Shown here piece after piece: positions 9,842 through 19,694 of a stretch of 64,000 nucleotides of DNA (position 1 is its first letter; every line of letters starts with the position of its first letter). Source of the DNA: Schizochytrium sp. CCTCC M209059 (lineage: Eukaryota > Sar > Bigyra > Thraustochytrida > Thraustochytriidae); the NCBI GenBank assembly GCA_000818945.1, contig KN805416.1, positions 124,001 to 188,000 on the forward strand. Direction: 5' to 3'. The notes under the pieces are model-generated. The model made no database searches and was not told the DNA's origin. It saw only the letters and a list, made by a program, of their open reading frames with translations. Made by a program: the position numbers and the translations under genes.

Positions 9842-10729
9842 TCAAGAGGTCACGCTCGCGAGCGGTCCGCGCGGGGTTGTGATGCTCAGGCGATCAAAGC
9901 CTTGGGGACTACGGTCCGCAACACGATCTGGGAGGGATGCTGAAGCCATTTCGTCGGTAAGACTCGAGGTCTCTTGCGATGTTGAGCGAGACATTTGGCT
10001 GCGCTTTGCGCGCAAATGAGCGGGGCCCGTCGTGATGACGGAAGGAGGTTTACGAGGAGCATCAGTCTCGCTGGCGGTCTGTAGGGTGAGGGCGCGGCCA
10101 TCGCTCGGAGTTTGTTTTGCATTTTCCGTGCGCGTGCAGCTGTTCTGACTGTCATTTTCAACAAAGTCATCACTGCCTTCATCAGGGACGGTTTTGGGCC
10201 GGGACGCGTCGTGGTTACTTTCTGGATCATTGGAAAGACTTTCGGAGTGCGTCGCGCCTAGATCCTCGAGCTCGTCGTCCGTTTGCGAGAGAATTGTCTC
10301 TGCATCGCTGTCTTGGTCGTACTCGCCAGTCCCAAAGATGGCATCAACGCCAGAAGCGTCGAGGTGGGAAAGTTCTGCCCAGGGAGTCTGGTCTGCGAGA
10401 GCGTCAACAAACTTGCAGCGTTCGTCAAAATCGCGCAGAGTGAGCTTGAAGACGCGCTCTGGTCTTCGGAGGTCGAGCAGGACGTCATTTGTGCGGATGC
10501 TCACGCCGGCGTCCTCCTCGGCCTCTCTGTAGCTAAGGAAGATGGCGGCGACGTCTTTGAGGTGCACGAGCGCCGCGAGCGCGGGCGGCTCGTCGCTCGT
10601 CATGATGCGCAGCGACGACCTTCCTACGCGGACCTCGCCCTCGCGCAGCAGCATGAACGCTGCGCCCAGCCTCGTGATCTCGCACGAGACCACGGCCGCG
10701 CTCGCCACGGCCGCATCGTCGCTGATCAT
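9842..10729 (-). CDS. Unknown protein, N-terminal PH-like fold possible
   Basis: A 295-residue protein of unrecognised family. Residues 1-120 are ordered-looking, with alternating beta-type hydrophobics (VVSCEITRLGAAFMLLREGEVRVG, ALVHLKDVAAIFLSY, VFKLTLRDFDERCKFVDALADQTPW). The last part, a strand, strand, then amphipathic helix, is the order seen at the end of PH domains, but this is inference. Residues 130-295 are acidic then Ser/Thr-rich and probably disordered. ATG at 10729 was chosen because the upstream frame, though open, is an Arg/Ala/Ser-rich run typical of translated GC-rich leader. Confidence 0.6.
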   Translation of the reverse strand: MISDDAAVASAAVVSCEITRLGAAFMLLREGEVRVGRSSLRIMTSDEPPALAALVHLKDVAAIFLSYREAEEDAGVSIRTNDVLLDLRRPERVFKLTLRDFDERCKFVDALADQTPWAELSHLDASGVDAIFGTGEYDQDSDAETILSQTDDELEDLGATHSESLSNDPESNHDASRPKTVPDEGSDDFVENDSQNSCTRTENAKQTPSDGRALTLQTASETDAPRKPPSVITTGPAHLRAKRSQMSRSTSQETSSLTDEMASASLPDRVADRSPQGFDRLSITTPRGPLASVTS

Positions 10730-12190
10730 CTTTGCTCGGGCCCGCGCGTCAGGTCGCGCGGCGCGCCTTCCCGGTGCTCGCTCCCTTCGCTCCCTCTCTT
10801 GCGCCAGCTTCGCGCTCGCTCGCCTCGCACTCGCCGGGTCTGCCGCGCGGGACCGCCTCGACGAGGCACGATTGCTTGACTGTGAGTGACACTGTCTGGA
10901 GGTTTCAAGAAAGAAAAGCCCAAAAAAGAAAGAAAGAATCAAAGAAAGAGAGAAAGGCTTGGCAGCCGAGCGCGCGAGTCTCGAGCATGGGTGAACGTAG
11001 CACAAAGACGACGGCCGGCACTGACGCGGATCAGGATATAACTAGCTAGCTAGCTAGCAAGCTTGGCGATGGCCGACTCTAACGCGGACCTAGCTACTGG
11101 ATTGGCTGGGTCTGGAAAGGCGCGTCCCCGCTGCTGCTGTGACGGTTTCGATACCTTGCATGTTTCTCCCAAAGAGAAGGTCCATGACTGCCGCCGATTG
11201 CTGGCTTTGACCTCGATGATGATGCTCTCGTGCCTGGCTGGTGATTTGGCTTTGCTATTTTGTCGACGTTGTGGGCGATTCCTTGGTATCTATAATTGAA
11301 CGATGGACCTCCTTCCCAGCTTGCAGGCGCAACACGATACTTCGGTCAGTAGACTGTCTATCTCCAGGTTGGCCCCGTCACAGTAGCGTTCTAGGCCTAA
11401 ACTACGTAGGTAAAGTCCCAGCTTCTTTTTTATAACGCCCCGTTCTTCAAGCAGTCGAACTTCGTCCTCGTTCCGCATGCCGCATGCCACCACCCACTGC
11501 CTCCCACTGCGCCCCAACCATCCACCCAAGCAAGCAAGGAAGCACACCAGCCGAAGAAGGCATTGTTGTTGCCGTGCCAGCCCGGCTTCCAGCTCCAGCG
11601 GCACAACGGACGGCCGCTGGCCCGGCTGTGCTCGTCGTCTTCCCGCCAGGTCTGCAGCTGCACCTGCGCGCTTCGTTCGGTGCGTGCCCAGGGTCTGCGA
11701 GCAGCCCGCGCTCACACCGGTGCAGGCAGATGCAGCGGCTGCATTTTCCACGGTCCTGGCTTGTGCTTCGTCCTGCACCGCTTGCATCGAGTTGGCTGCT
11801 TGGCGTGCATTTGCTTTGCATCGATGAGAATCGCATTGCACGCACCACATTGAACTCCATTGCATTTGATACTATTATATTATGGTGGACACAACTGCCT
11901 CCATCTGACTATTATGAGAAAAGTTCTGAAGATAGGGAGGCGGACGCAACCGGGAGGGGACAAGTACATTTGCGCAACTACTTTGCTTCGCTTTGCACAC
12001 GCGTCTCTTTGCACCGCGCCGCCCTGCGCCACATCGCCTCGCACCCCATGCCTCCGCTCGTCGCCGCCCGCGCCCGCGCCGCCGTCCACGCGCCTGCCGC
12101 CGCGGTGCCGCTGGGCGCGCCGGTGCCGGCGCTGCTGCTGCTCTGCAGGCCCTGGCGGCCGGGTGACGCGCCGGCGCAGCTCAAGTCTGC

Positions 12191-12244
12191 TTGTTTGTTT
12201 GTTTGTTTGTTTGTTTGTTTGTTTGTTTGTTTGTTTGTTTGTTT
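12191..12244. repeat. (GTTT)n microsatellite, about 13 units
   Basis: Perfect TTGT/GTTT tetranucleotide run directly readable in the sequence. Confidence 0.95.
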
Positions 12245-13020
12245 AAAACAAAGTTTGTTCGCCAACGCCTGAGCGTGAGCCGTGTGCAGGCGACGCGCGC
12301 CCTAGGCGAAGGCAGAAGCGCGGAGGGGCGACGCACGCGCGCGCGGGGCCCTGCTTGCCTGCCTGCACCGCGCCGCGGCCAGGACCCGGCGCAGCATGCA
12401 GCGCGCGCGGCACGCAGTGCGGCAGCGCACCGTGCGCAGGAGGCGGGCTGCGGCCGCACCGGGTCTGGTGCGGGCGCGCCGCCCTCCCCGGGGCCTGCTC
12501 CTGCGCCAGGGCTGGCGCGCTGTGCAGAGGCGTCGTGAGGCGGCGCTGCTACGGCGGCTGCAGACGCAGGGCAGCGGTGCAGCGCAGCTCTCTCTGCTGC
12601 GGTGGACGGACGGCTGGATGGACGGGTGGATGAATGGACGGACCCGACCCTCCCCTCTCCCCCCGAAGGCTTCCGAGGACGAGGACATTACATTTTATAG
12701 ATAGTAAAAGCCCCAAATCGAGGCGCGGGGCCTCCTCGAAGCGAGGCTAGGGGCAGGCGTGCGGAGAATAGCGGACCGGGCGCGGCGAGATAGATCCGCG
12801 GTGCGCAGGCAAGACGGACGAGACGCTCCCGTCAGTGTATACACCAGACACGCAGGGCCGTGCGCTGCACTAGGCTAAACAGGAAATAAACTACGGTGTT
12901 TATCTAGTACCCCACTGTGTTCGCAAGTGCACAGAAAGGGAGACAGACACAACCAGACAGAGACGAGGTCCGAGAGATAGTCGCAAAAAGATAAAAAGAT
13001 AGACAGCCAAGCAGAAACTA

Positions 13021-13180
13021 CCGAGACAGACAGACAGACAGACAGAGACAGACAGACACAGAGACAGACAGAGAGAAAGCAGAACAAGCGCGGAGCAAAG
13101 CAAAGCAAAGCAAGGCAAGGCAAGGCAAGGCAAAGCAAACAAAGCAAAGCAACGCAAAGCAAAGCAAAGCAAAGCAAAGC
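13021..13180. repeat. (GACA)n followed by (GCAAA)n arrays
   Basis: A purine-rich block of GACA/GAGACA units passes into imperfect GCAAA and GCAAG pentamers about 200 bp before the GDH coding region. Confidence 0.85.
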
Positions 13181-13295
13181 GCAGAGCGGCGCGGCGGGCG
13201 GCGGAGAGGCGAGCGGCTGGCTGGGGCGGCGGGGCAGCGGCGAGGGCGGGCGGCTTGGGCTTTGGAGCGCGGCGCGGCGGCGCGAGGGAGGAGGG

Positions 13296-15006
13296 ATGAT
13301 GCTGATGCTGGGCGCGAGGCGCGGCGCGCTGGCGCGGGCGGCGCGCAGGNNNNNNNNNNNNNNNNNNNNNNNNNNNNNNNNNNNNNNNNNNNNNNNNNNN
13401 NNNNNNNNNNNNNNNNNNNNNNNNNNNNNNNNNNNNNNNNNNNNNGGGGCGCGGGGGCGAGGACAGGGAGCTGCGCACGTTGAACAAGGCGCACTCGATC
13501 AACAGCGGCGTGACGATGAACCACCCGGGGGGCGTGGCGGCGCCGGAAAACGAGGCCGAAGCCGTGCAGCAGACGCAGCGTGTCTTCAAGTCGCTCGTCT
13601 CCGGCGACGTGCACGGGTCGTACAAGACCAAGGAGAACGTGGCCCACTGGCGCAAGCGGCCCCTCTTCAAGAGGTCCGGAAAGAACCTCACGTTCACCAG
13701 CGGCCAGGAGGCCGCCGAGCTCCTCGTCGACGAGGCGCGCCGCCGCGACCCGTACCAGGTGGACTTCCTGCAGTGCGTGCAGGAGGTCTCTCAGGACGTC
13801 GCCGTGACGATGGAGGGCGCCCCCAAGCTGGCATGGGTCTTCAAGCAGCTCATGGAGCCCGAGCGTCTCGTCACCTTCCGTGTGCCCTGGACCGACGACA
13901 ACGGCAACGCGCGCATCAACCGCGGATACCGCATCCAGTACTCGAGCGCCCTCGGACCGTACCACGGCGCGCTCCGCTTCCACCCCCACCTCTCGCACGG
14001 CGCCGTGCGCATGCTCGGATGGGAGCAGACCCTCAAGAACGCGCTCACCGGCGCCCCCCTCGGCGGCTCGCGCGGCGGATCTGACTTTGACCCCAGCAAC
14101 AAGTCCGAGCACGAGATCCGCAGGTTCACCAATGCCTTCATGTGCGAGCTCGTCGACTTCATCGGACCCGGCCTCGACACCCTCGAGACCGACCTCGGCG
14201 TTGGCTCCAGCGTCATGGCCGCCCTCCACGACGCCTACCGCCACATGGACGTCGAGGGTGCCTCGGACGCCAACCTCTCTCTCTTTGGCGCCTGCGAGGT
14301 CTTTCCCGAGGCCTCCGGCTTTGGTAGCGTCTACTTTGCTCAGCGCGCCCTCGAGGTCCGCGGAGAGTCCCTTCAGGACAAGCGCTGCCTCATTTCTGGC
14401 TCGGGCACCCTTGCCCGCTCCACGGCGCTCAAGCTCATCGAGAAGGGCGCCAAGCCCATTACTCTCTCCGACGACTCGGGCTTTATTGTCGCCGAGAACG
14501 GCTTCGTCCCCGGCGACCTCGAGAACATCGCGCAAATCAAAAAGTCCAAGGGCTCGCTCAAGGAGTACGCGCGCCTTGCCAACGTACAATTCTTTGGCTC
14601 TGGCTCGCAGTGGGAGCAGGTCAAGGGAGACATCGCCTTTCCCTCGGTCATCCAGTCCGAGATCAACACTGACGACGCCACCTTGCTCGCGGACAACGGC
14701 TGCCTTGCCGTCTTTGAGAACGCCGACCGCGCCTGCACGCCCAACGCCCAGACTGTGCTCGACGACCGTGGCCTCCTCTTTGCGCCCAGCAAGGCCGTCA
14801 ACTGCGGCTCGGTCATTGCCAGCACCCATGTCGGCGAGTCCCGCGAGGAGATGGACAAGGCCCTTTCGGAGCGCATGGCCGAGCTCCACGACGAAATTGC
14901 CGAGACCGCCTCCCGCTACGGCCACCCGGGCGACCTTCAGGCTGGCGCCAACCTTCTCTCCTTCATTCGCATTGCCAACTCGCCCATGTACACGACGGAG
15001 ATCTAA
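13296..15006 (+). CDS. NADP-glutamate dehydrogenase homologue with altered active site; N-terminus in assembly gap
   Basis: After the gap (13350-13445) about 520 residues align along their length with hexameric class I glutamate dehydrogenases: NRGYRIQYSSALGP, HEIRRFTNAFM, DLGVG, PEASGFG, SGSGTLARS and QAGANLLSF are all in order. Normally this enzyme interconverts 2-oxoglutarate plus ammonia and glutamate. Here the usual GPYKGGLRF reads GPYHGALRF (His codon 13963) and the catalytic GGGKGGSDFDP reads GGSRGGSDFDP (Arg codon 14071), so two of the classical active-site lysines are replaced; the lysine in TLKNAL and the aspartate in DLGVG remain. The segment at 13296-13349 encodes an Arg-rich start (MMLMLGARRGALARAARR) that could be a mitochondrial presequence, but its frame does not match across the 96-N gap, so gap size or an intron is unresolved. 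The family call is firm; the activity is doubtful. Confidence 0.85.
13350..13445. other. Assembly gap (96 N)
   Basis: A run of N interrupts the 5' end of the GDH homologue, in the most GC-rich and repetitive part of its leader. The frame before and after the gap differs, so the length is probably not exact. Confidence 0.99.
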
Positions 15007-15598
15007 ATTACACGCTAGATCACAGCTGGTAGGGGTGCGCAATCGTGCTGATTGGCGTGCGCGATCTCCAGATGAGGATCGGCAATGTGCGCACAACGCG
15101 CGAGGCAGTTGTCATGTCTTTTCATCATCATCATCTTCTTCTTCGATAATCCTTTATTCACCAACCCAAGATCTTTTGACTGCCACTCTTTCGATTCATT
15201 TATTTTCATCGTCGGCATCATCATCGTCATCATCACCATCCGCAGCAGAAGCAGCACCAGTTCCAGCAATGGTAGTAGCACTGGTTCCCCACTCTTTAAC
15301 AATATTCCTGTGCATGCATTGCAGGCATTTTCTGCATAAAATACGATCGAGATTTCCCTGGTACAAATTCGTTGAACCGCCGCTCGCACGTTTTAGCTTG
15401 CCATACGAAGCTAGCTGGAGAAACACTAACAGCATTTGAAGGTAGTTCGAGACGCAAAGGTAGCAGCAGACATGATTGAATCTTGCAAGTTGCCCCCCCC
15501 CCAACGCCAGTGATGTACTGGATGTATGAGAGCTAAATATCATCTCATCACGGCTCACCCGCATCACTACTATAAAAATCAAAGTATACAAATTGTCT
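15007..15598. other. Convergent 3' spacer
   Basis: Holds the 3' UTRs of the GDH homologue and the coiled-coil gene. TCATCA-rich repeats occur at about 15120-15245 and a C-run at about 15495. No gene is supported. Confidence 0.55.
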
Positions 15599-16818
15599 TC
15601 AGTCAAGACTCGATTGTGATTTCGCTTCGTCGCGGCTCGCCAACGACACAGAAAGCCCATCTCGATCAAAGGAAAGCGCCCCTGTGTACGCCAGTACAAC
15701 GTCCTTTTTCGCCCATTTGCGTTCTCGTTCCGAAGCCGCAACCTCGCGTCGAATCCGCTCATTTTCCGCGCGTCGCCGAGCCTCTGCCGCCTGCTGCCTT
15801 TTCTTAGCCTCTATCCACTCTTGGAATGCTTCTTCATTTCGCGCAGCGCGCGCACGCTGCTCTTCCCGCTCTCGGGCCCGGGCCGCAGCGCGTGCGGCCC
15901 TAGCCTGAGCGCTCTCGGCGGCAGCACTCTGAAGGGCCAAAATCGTCTGTTCTTCGAGCTTCTTTTCCGCCTTCTGCTGCTTTGCGCGTTTTTTCTTTTC
16001 TTCTTTGCGCTTGGCTCGCTGAGCACGCCGGGCTTCGATGCGAGCCTCGCGGGCCTGCTTTTTCTTTTGCCGCTCCCAGGACTTTACGGCGCGTGCACTC
16101 TTGCGAGACGCCCGTGCCGCCCTCTCTTCTTCTTCCTTTCGCAGAGCCTCTTGCCTCGCAAGTTCCTCGCTTCGCTGTCGAAGCTTTTCGGCGCGCCATT
16201 CTTCGAAAGCCCTGGTCTGCGTGGGCTTCATGTGGACACTGCGTGAGGCACCGTCTCTTCGGCGAGATGTATCGTCGCGCACAAGAATGCCGGCTTCGCC
16301 AAAACGCGCTTTCCAGAACTCCCGAGTCTCTGCAAGTGCAGCATCTGCTGGTAGTGGCGGATTGCCGATTGTCATGAGCGGCTTAAGAATGCTGTTTTCA
16401 AAGGCCTCACGTCCTCTTTTCGTTTGTTGTTGTCAGCATCGTCGTCGTCGTCCTCGTCGTTCGCAAAGCCAGTAGCCTCCTCATCATCGATACCCTTCGT
16501 GGCCTTTACTCGAATTCGTGTACTGCAATTTTGCAAGACTTACCTTGAATTCTCGTACGTTGATCCGTACACAAAGCTAGTTTGAAAATCGAGAAATGGT
16601 TTGGAATTTGGGGGACCGTCTTGGCCCAAGGCAGCAGCTGCAGCCACGCTGTTATTACGTTGCCCTCCCTTTTGTTGTCTTGTGGACGCGCTTCTGTTCG
16701 TGTCAAACTCCCCAGCATTCTCTTTTACCTCTTGGTGTCTTTGTTGCGCAAGGTCACGGTTTTGAGGCGGCGACGCTGCGTACCTAGACGGGTCGTAGGT
16801 CTTGCCTGGTTGGGTCAT
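15599..16818 (-). CDS. Two-exon coiled-coil protein (exons 16544-16818 and 15599-16415)
   Basis: Exon 1 starts at ATG 16818 (MTQPGKTYDPSRYAASPP) and ends at 16544 with an AG|GTAAGT donor. Exon 2 starts at 16415 after an AAAAG acceptor; the 128-nt intron removes an in-frame stop and the join continues smoothly as ENS-RGREAFENSILKP. The 363-residue product has an ordered-looking region to about residue 150 followed by a long Arg/Lys/Glu/Ala-rich single helix or coiled coil, with spaced Trp motifs (FEEWRAEK, SWERQKKK, FQEWIEAKK). Such W-x-x-K spacing is seen in CCDC34-type and some microtubule-associated proteins, so a cytoskeletal or ciliary role is possible but not shown. Only this acceptor keeps the frame open; others I tried hit stops. 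Confidence 0.75.
16416..16543 (-). other. Intron of the coiled-coil gene, 128 nt
   Basis: Begins GTAAGT and ends AAAAG on the minus strand. Phase is 2 (two bases of the codon upstream). Without removal the frame stops immediately after the donor. Confidence 0.75.
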
Positions 16819-17172
16819 CTTCGCAACGCCGGGAGGAGGAGTCGTCCCCGCAAGCACGCTTACGAGGGCCAGGTTGTTAAGGAGTGTTCAAACGAGCACG
16901 TCAGCTTCTGGCGGCGCTCTCGGCCGCCCGCTTCTTCTCCAATTTTGATGGCCCAAGCGGGTTTTGCCACGCGCTTGCTGCCAGCCCTCGCATGGCAAGG
17001 CAAAACTTCTTTCTTATGTACGAACCTCGCATTTTTTTTAGCGTCCCCGAAACGTAACAGCTGCGCAACCCTTTTTCTAACTCTGCGCAACGCTTTTAGC
17101 CTTCGCGCGACCTCGTCTGCAGAGGCGGAATCTGACGCGAGAGCTGCGCACGCGACACGACGCGTGAGAGCG
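16819..17172. other. Divergent promoter spacer
   Basis: 354 bp between the coiled-coil gene and the ankyrin gene. Frames are open through it on both strands but lack conserved content. No defined promoter element is recognised. Confidence 0.5.
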
Positions 17173-17952
17173 ATGAGCTTTAAGCGCGGACTGGCGTGCC
17201 CGCATAGCGGCGACGGCAAGGAGGATTGCCCGTGCCGCCGCGTAACGATCGCTTGCTCGCTCTTCACGGCGGCAGAATGGGGCGTCTTGAGCCGCGTTCA
17301 AGAGCGCGTCGCCAAGGACACCTCCGCTGTGAACGCAAAGGATTCGGGAGGGTATACAATGCTGCATTATGCGGCGCAGCATGGTCATCACGATATAGTC
17401 CGTTTTCTTTTGCAAAGTGGCGCACAGGTGGACGCGCAGGGCCCTGGTTCCACGCCGCTCATGCGTGCCTGCTTTGCGGGTCAGCACGCCTGCGCTGTAC
17501 TCTTGCTTGATGCCGGGGCCTCTGCCAAACTTCAAGACAGGCTCTATGGCGAGACTGCGCTGCACAAAGCAGCACGTCAAGGTCATGATGCTGTTGTGGC
17601 GTTGATGCTCGCTCGGGACCCGCAGAGCGCAAAACTTCGCGATCATAAGGGACGGCTTTACTCGGAGCCTCGAAACGACATTGATCTCGGGGGGACACCA
17701 GCTGTCACGCCAGCGGCTGCATCAAGGCCAAGAATAAATATCGCCTCACAAGCGCTGGACTCTACTGTTCGTTCGGGAATGAAGTGTCCCATGTGTGCAC
17801 AGCACATGCTACGTATGCAGCGCATGCCATGTTGTTCGGCTTTGGTCTGCCCAACGTGCCTTCGCGCCCAGCAACGCAAACTGACAACGAGTCCACACTG
17901 TGACCTTTGCAACGCAAATTCACAAGAGATTGAGAGCCCGAGCGCTTCTTGA
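17173..17952 (+). CDS. Ankyrin-repeat protein with C-terminal zinc finger
   Basis: A 259-residue protein. A short Cys-rich N-terminus (LACPHSGDGKEDCPCRR) is followed by three to four ankyrin repeats between about residues 45 and 160, with classic GYTMLHYAAQHGHHDIVRFL, GSTPLMRACFAGQHACAVLL and GETALHKAARQGHDAVVALM patterns. The C-terminal 70 residues hold CPMC, CC, CPTC and CDLC pairs spaced like a RING or degenerate RING finger. The combination suggests a protein-interaction or ubiquitin-ligase adaptor, which is inference. Upstream in-frame codons overlap the 5' end of the opposite-strand gene and are not counted; ATG 17173 starts immediately before the conserved part. Confidence 0.82.
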   Translation: MSFKRGLACPHSGDGKEDCPCRRVTIACSLFTAAEWGVLSRVQERVAKDTSAVNAKDSGGYTMLHYAAQHGHHDIVRFLLQSGAQVDAQGPGSTPLMRACFAGQHACAVLLLDAGASAKLQDRLYGETALHKAARQGHDAVVALMLARDPQSAKLRDHKGRLYSEPRNDIDLGGTPAVTPAAASRPRINIASQALDSTVRSGMKCPMCAQHMLRMQRMPCCSALVCPTCLRAQQRKLTTSPHCDLCNANSQEIESPSAS

Positions 17953-18396
17953 AAGAGTATCTCTTCGTTGTTTCGAGTTGGTCACGTCTTGCCAAGAGAA
18001 GAGAGAGCTCTTCATGAAACAAGAAAACTTTTATCGCTCGTTTCGACGCGCTCGTTTTGGCGTGTGGCTTCCAAACCAAAGATGTGCAGGGAAAGAAGGC
18101 TGACTTTGCGAACAATGAAATAGGAATGACATGTAAACTATGAGTAAAAAAACGGCATCTTGTACATTCTCAATAGCCCTGTGCAGTGCAGCACATCATT
18201 CCGTATCTCAAGTATCGAACTGCCTCATGACATTTCTACGCACTATCGCCAGACGAATGGCGCGCGCCAAGACATTCAGCGCAAAAGAGCACGGACCATA
18301 ATTGAGCATTGAACAATAAAGTACCGCAGCTAGACTAATTTCGCCACAGCAAGCAAGTAGGCTATAGCACGGCTGATGTGCTCAAAGGCAAATGAT
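17953..18396. other. Convergent 3' spacer with poly(A) signal
   Basis: AT-richer than the coding regions. An AATAAA at about 18313 on the plus strand may end the ankyrin transcript. No gene is supported. Confidence 0.55.
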
Positions 18397-19694
18397 TTAC
18401 TTGAATTCGTACGTCTCGGCAAAGTACTGATCGTAGTGAACCGAATGGTGCGATGCACGAGCCTGAATGACCTCTTGTGCTTCCTGAGCGAGACCACCGG
18501 GAAAGCTATTGGCGTTGCAACGCGTCTTTTGCACAAAAAAGTTGGTGAAATACTGCGCCAGGAAAATTGCGTTGGGAGAGTGGGGGATGCCGGAAGGCAC
18601 GAACCACTCAAAAATGGCCTTTTCAGGATGGAACTGTACTCCATAAATGGGCAGTCCTCCCTTGGCTTCAATCATGGCAACAAAGGGCTTGCCCTTCTTG
18701 TCCACATAGGTAGCGAGGTCGGTAAAGAAGCCGCTGAGCTTGGGGTTGCTCTTGAAGACTTCCGGATCTACGCCCTGTCCGTGCGCGTTGAATGTGATGT
18801 TCTTGCTTTCCATCGCCTCGCGAAGTACATCAGGCATGGATCCCACGAGCTCACTCGAGGCAGCATTCGCGGTCAGGGTCACGGGGGCTGGGTAGTTTTC
18901 CGAGTCAAAAATGCCGCTTGCCGAGAGAATTGTTGCGTTGCTCCCGCTTGCAAGCACGGCAAGCTGCTCGAATCCGAGGCATGTGCCCCAAATCGGGTAA
19001 ATCGTTCCCTTGGCATTCGCTTCGAGCGCCCAGTTGAAGAGCTTGGCACTCGCCTGTGAGAATTTTTTGTAAATCGAGGGGAAACTGTCAATATGAGTGC
19101 CCTGACGACGACGACGATGACGACGACCAGAACAAGACGATGTAAATGCGTCTTAGGGCCGTCAAAGGAAAAAAAAACTTACATCAAAGTAGGGGTGTCC
19201 GGGCGAAAGGTTGGCGGCGCCACCTGGGAAAAAGAGACCGTTGATCGAGTCGAAAACGCGCTTTAACTCCTCGTCCGAAGAGGTGTAGCGCACCGCGACC
19301 ACGCGCGCGCCAGCCATTTCAAGATTCTATGTACGCAATGCATGCTGTTAGTCTCGTCGTCCAGTTTGTCGGGGTCTCGGCGGCTGCGCAAGTTGCACCG
19401 AGGGCGGAAGCTTCCCGTGTTCGATTCGTCCCAACTCATTCTTGTCCAACGCACCTTGACGTAAGAGGCCGCAACGTATTCTCCGGCTCCTTCCTCCGCG
19501 GGCTGCGAAAGCACACCAATGATGGGCCTGTCGTTGACCACCTCGCAGGCGCTCGCGCCCAGGCTTTCCGCCTGCTTGCGCACGTCGAGGCTCGCGAAGC
19601 GAAGCCCACGCGCCTCCACCGTCTCCAGCATGCCGCTCGCGACCAGCACGGCTGCCGCCAGCACCGCCGCGAATCCGCGCGCGCCCGCAATCAT
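18397..19694 (-). CDS. GGH: Gamma-glutamyl hydrolase (folate polyglutamate hydrolase), three exons
   Basis: Exons are 19455-19694, 19183-19326 and 18397-19053, all joined in phase 0, giving 346 residues. The enzyme (peptidase C26) trims glutamate tails from folyl- and antifolyl-polyglutamates in the lysosome/vacuole or outside the cell. Exon 1 encodes an N-terminal hydrophobic signal peptide (FAAVLAAAVLVASG) and the family opening RPIIGVLSQP. Exon 2 gives INGLFFPGGAANL. Exon 3 gives IYPIWGTCLGFEQL with the nucleophile Cys and GLPIYGVQFHPEKAIFEW with the catalytic His. Size matches the human protein (318). The splice sites are GTGCGT..TAG and GTAAGT..CACAG; another CAG upstream in intron 2 would insert 18 residues that the family does not have. 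Confidence 0.92.
19054..19182 (-). other. GGH intron 2, 129 nt
   Basis: Donor GAT|GTAAGT, then a T-run, acceptor TTCTCACAG; phase 0. The acceptor was chosen because it gives YFD-ASAKLFNW, which matches family spacing. Confidence 0.75.
19327..19454 (-). other. GGH intron 1, 128 nt
   Basis: Donor AAG|GTGCGT, acceptor ACATAG; phase 0. Contains an in-frame stop if retained. Confidence 0.8.

Larger units (their letters stand above)
10730..13295. other. 2.6 kb divergent spacer, GC-rich, with simple repeats
   Basis: No conserved protein is visible on either strand; the overlapping ORFs are Arg/Ala/Cys-rich products of GC bias. It holds a TAGGCCTA palindrome at 11392-11399, a (GTTT)n array at 12191-12244, (GACA)n at about 13021-13080 and (GCAAA)n at about 13098-13180. 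It separates a minus-strand gene from the GDH homologue. Confidence 0.55.

Noticed and set aside
11290..12700. Overlapping 90-260 codon ORFs on both strands
   Set aside because: Cys/Arg/Ala-rich, mutually overlapping, no motif, and include the GTTT array; consistent with GC-rich non-coding DNA.
13018..15439. 692-codon minus and 519-codon plus ORFs over the GDH homologue
   Set aside because: Other-frame readings of a conserved gene, one crossing the N gap; Ser/Arg/Pro-rich or Val/Leu-rich shadow composition.
19080..19130. Upstream CAG acceptor for GGH exon 3
   Set aside because: It keeps the frame but inserts 18 residues absent from the family; the CTCACAG site fits better.
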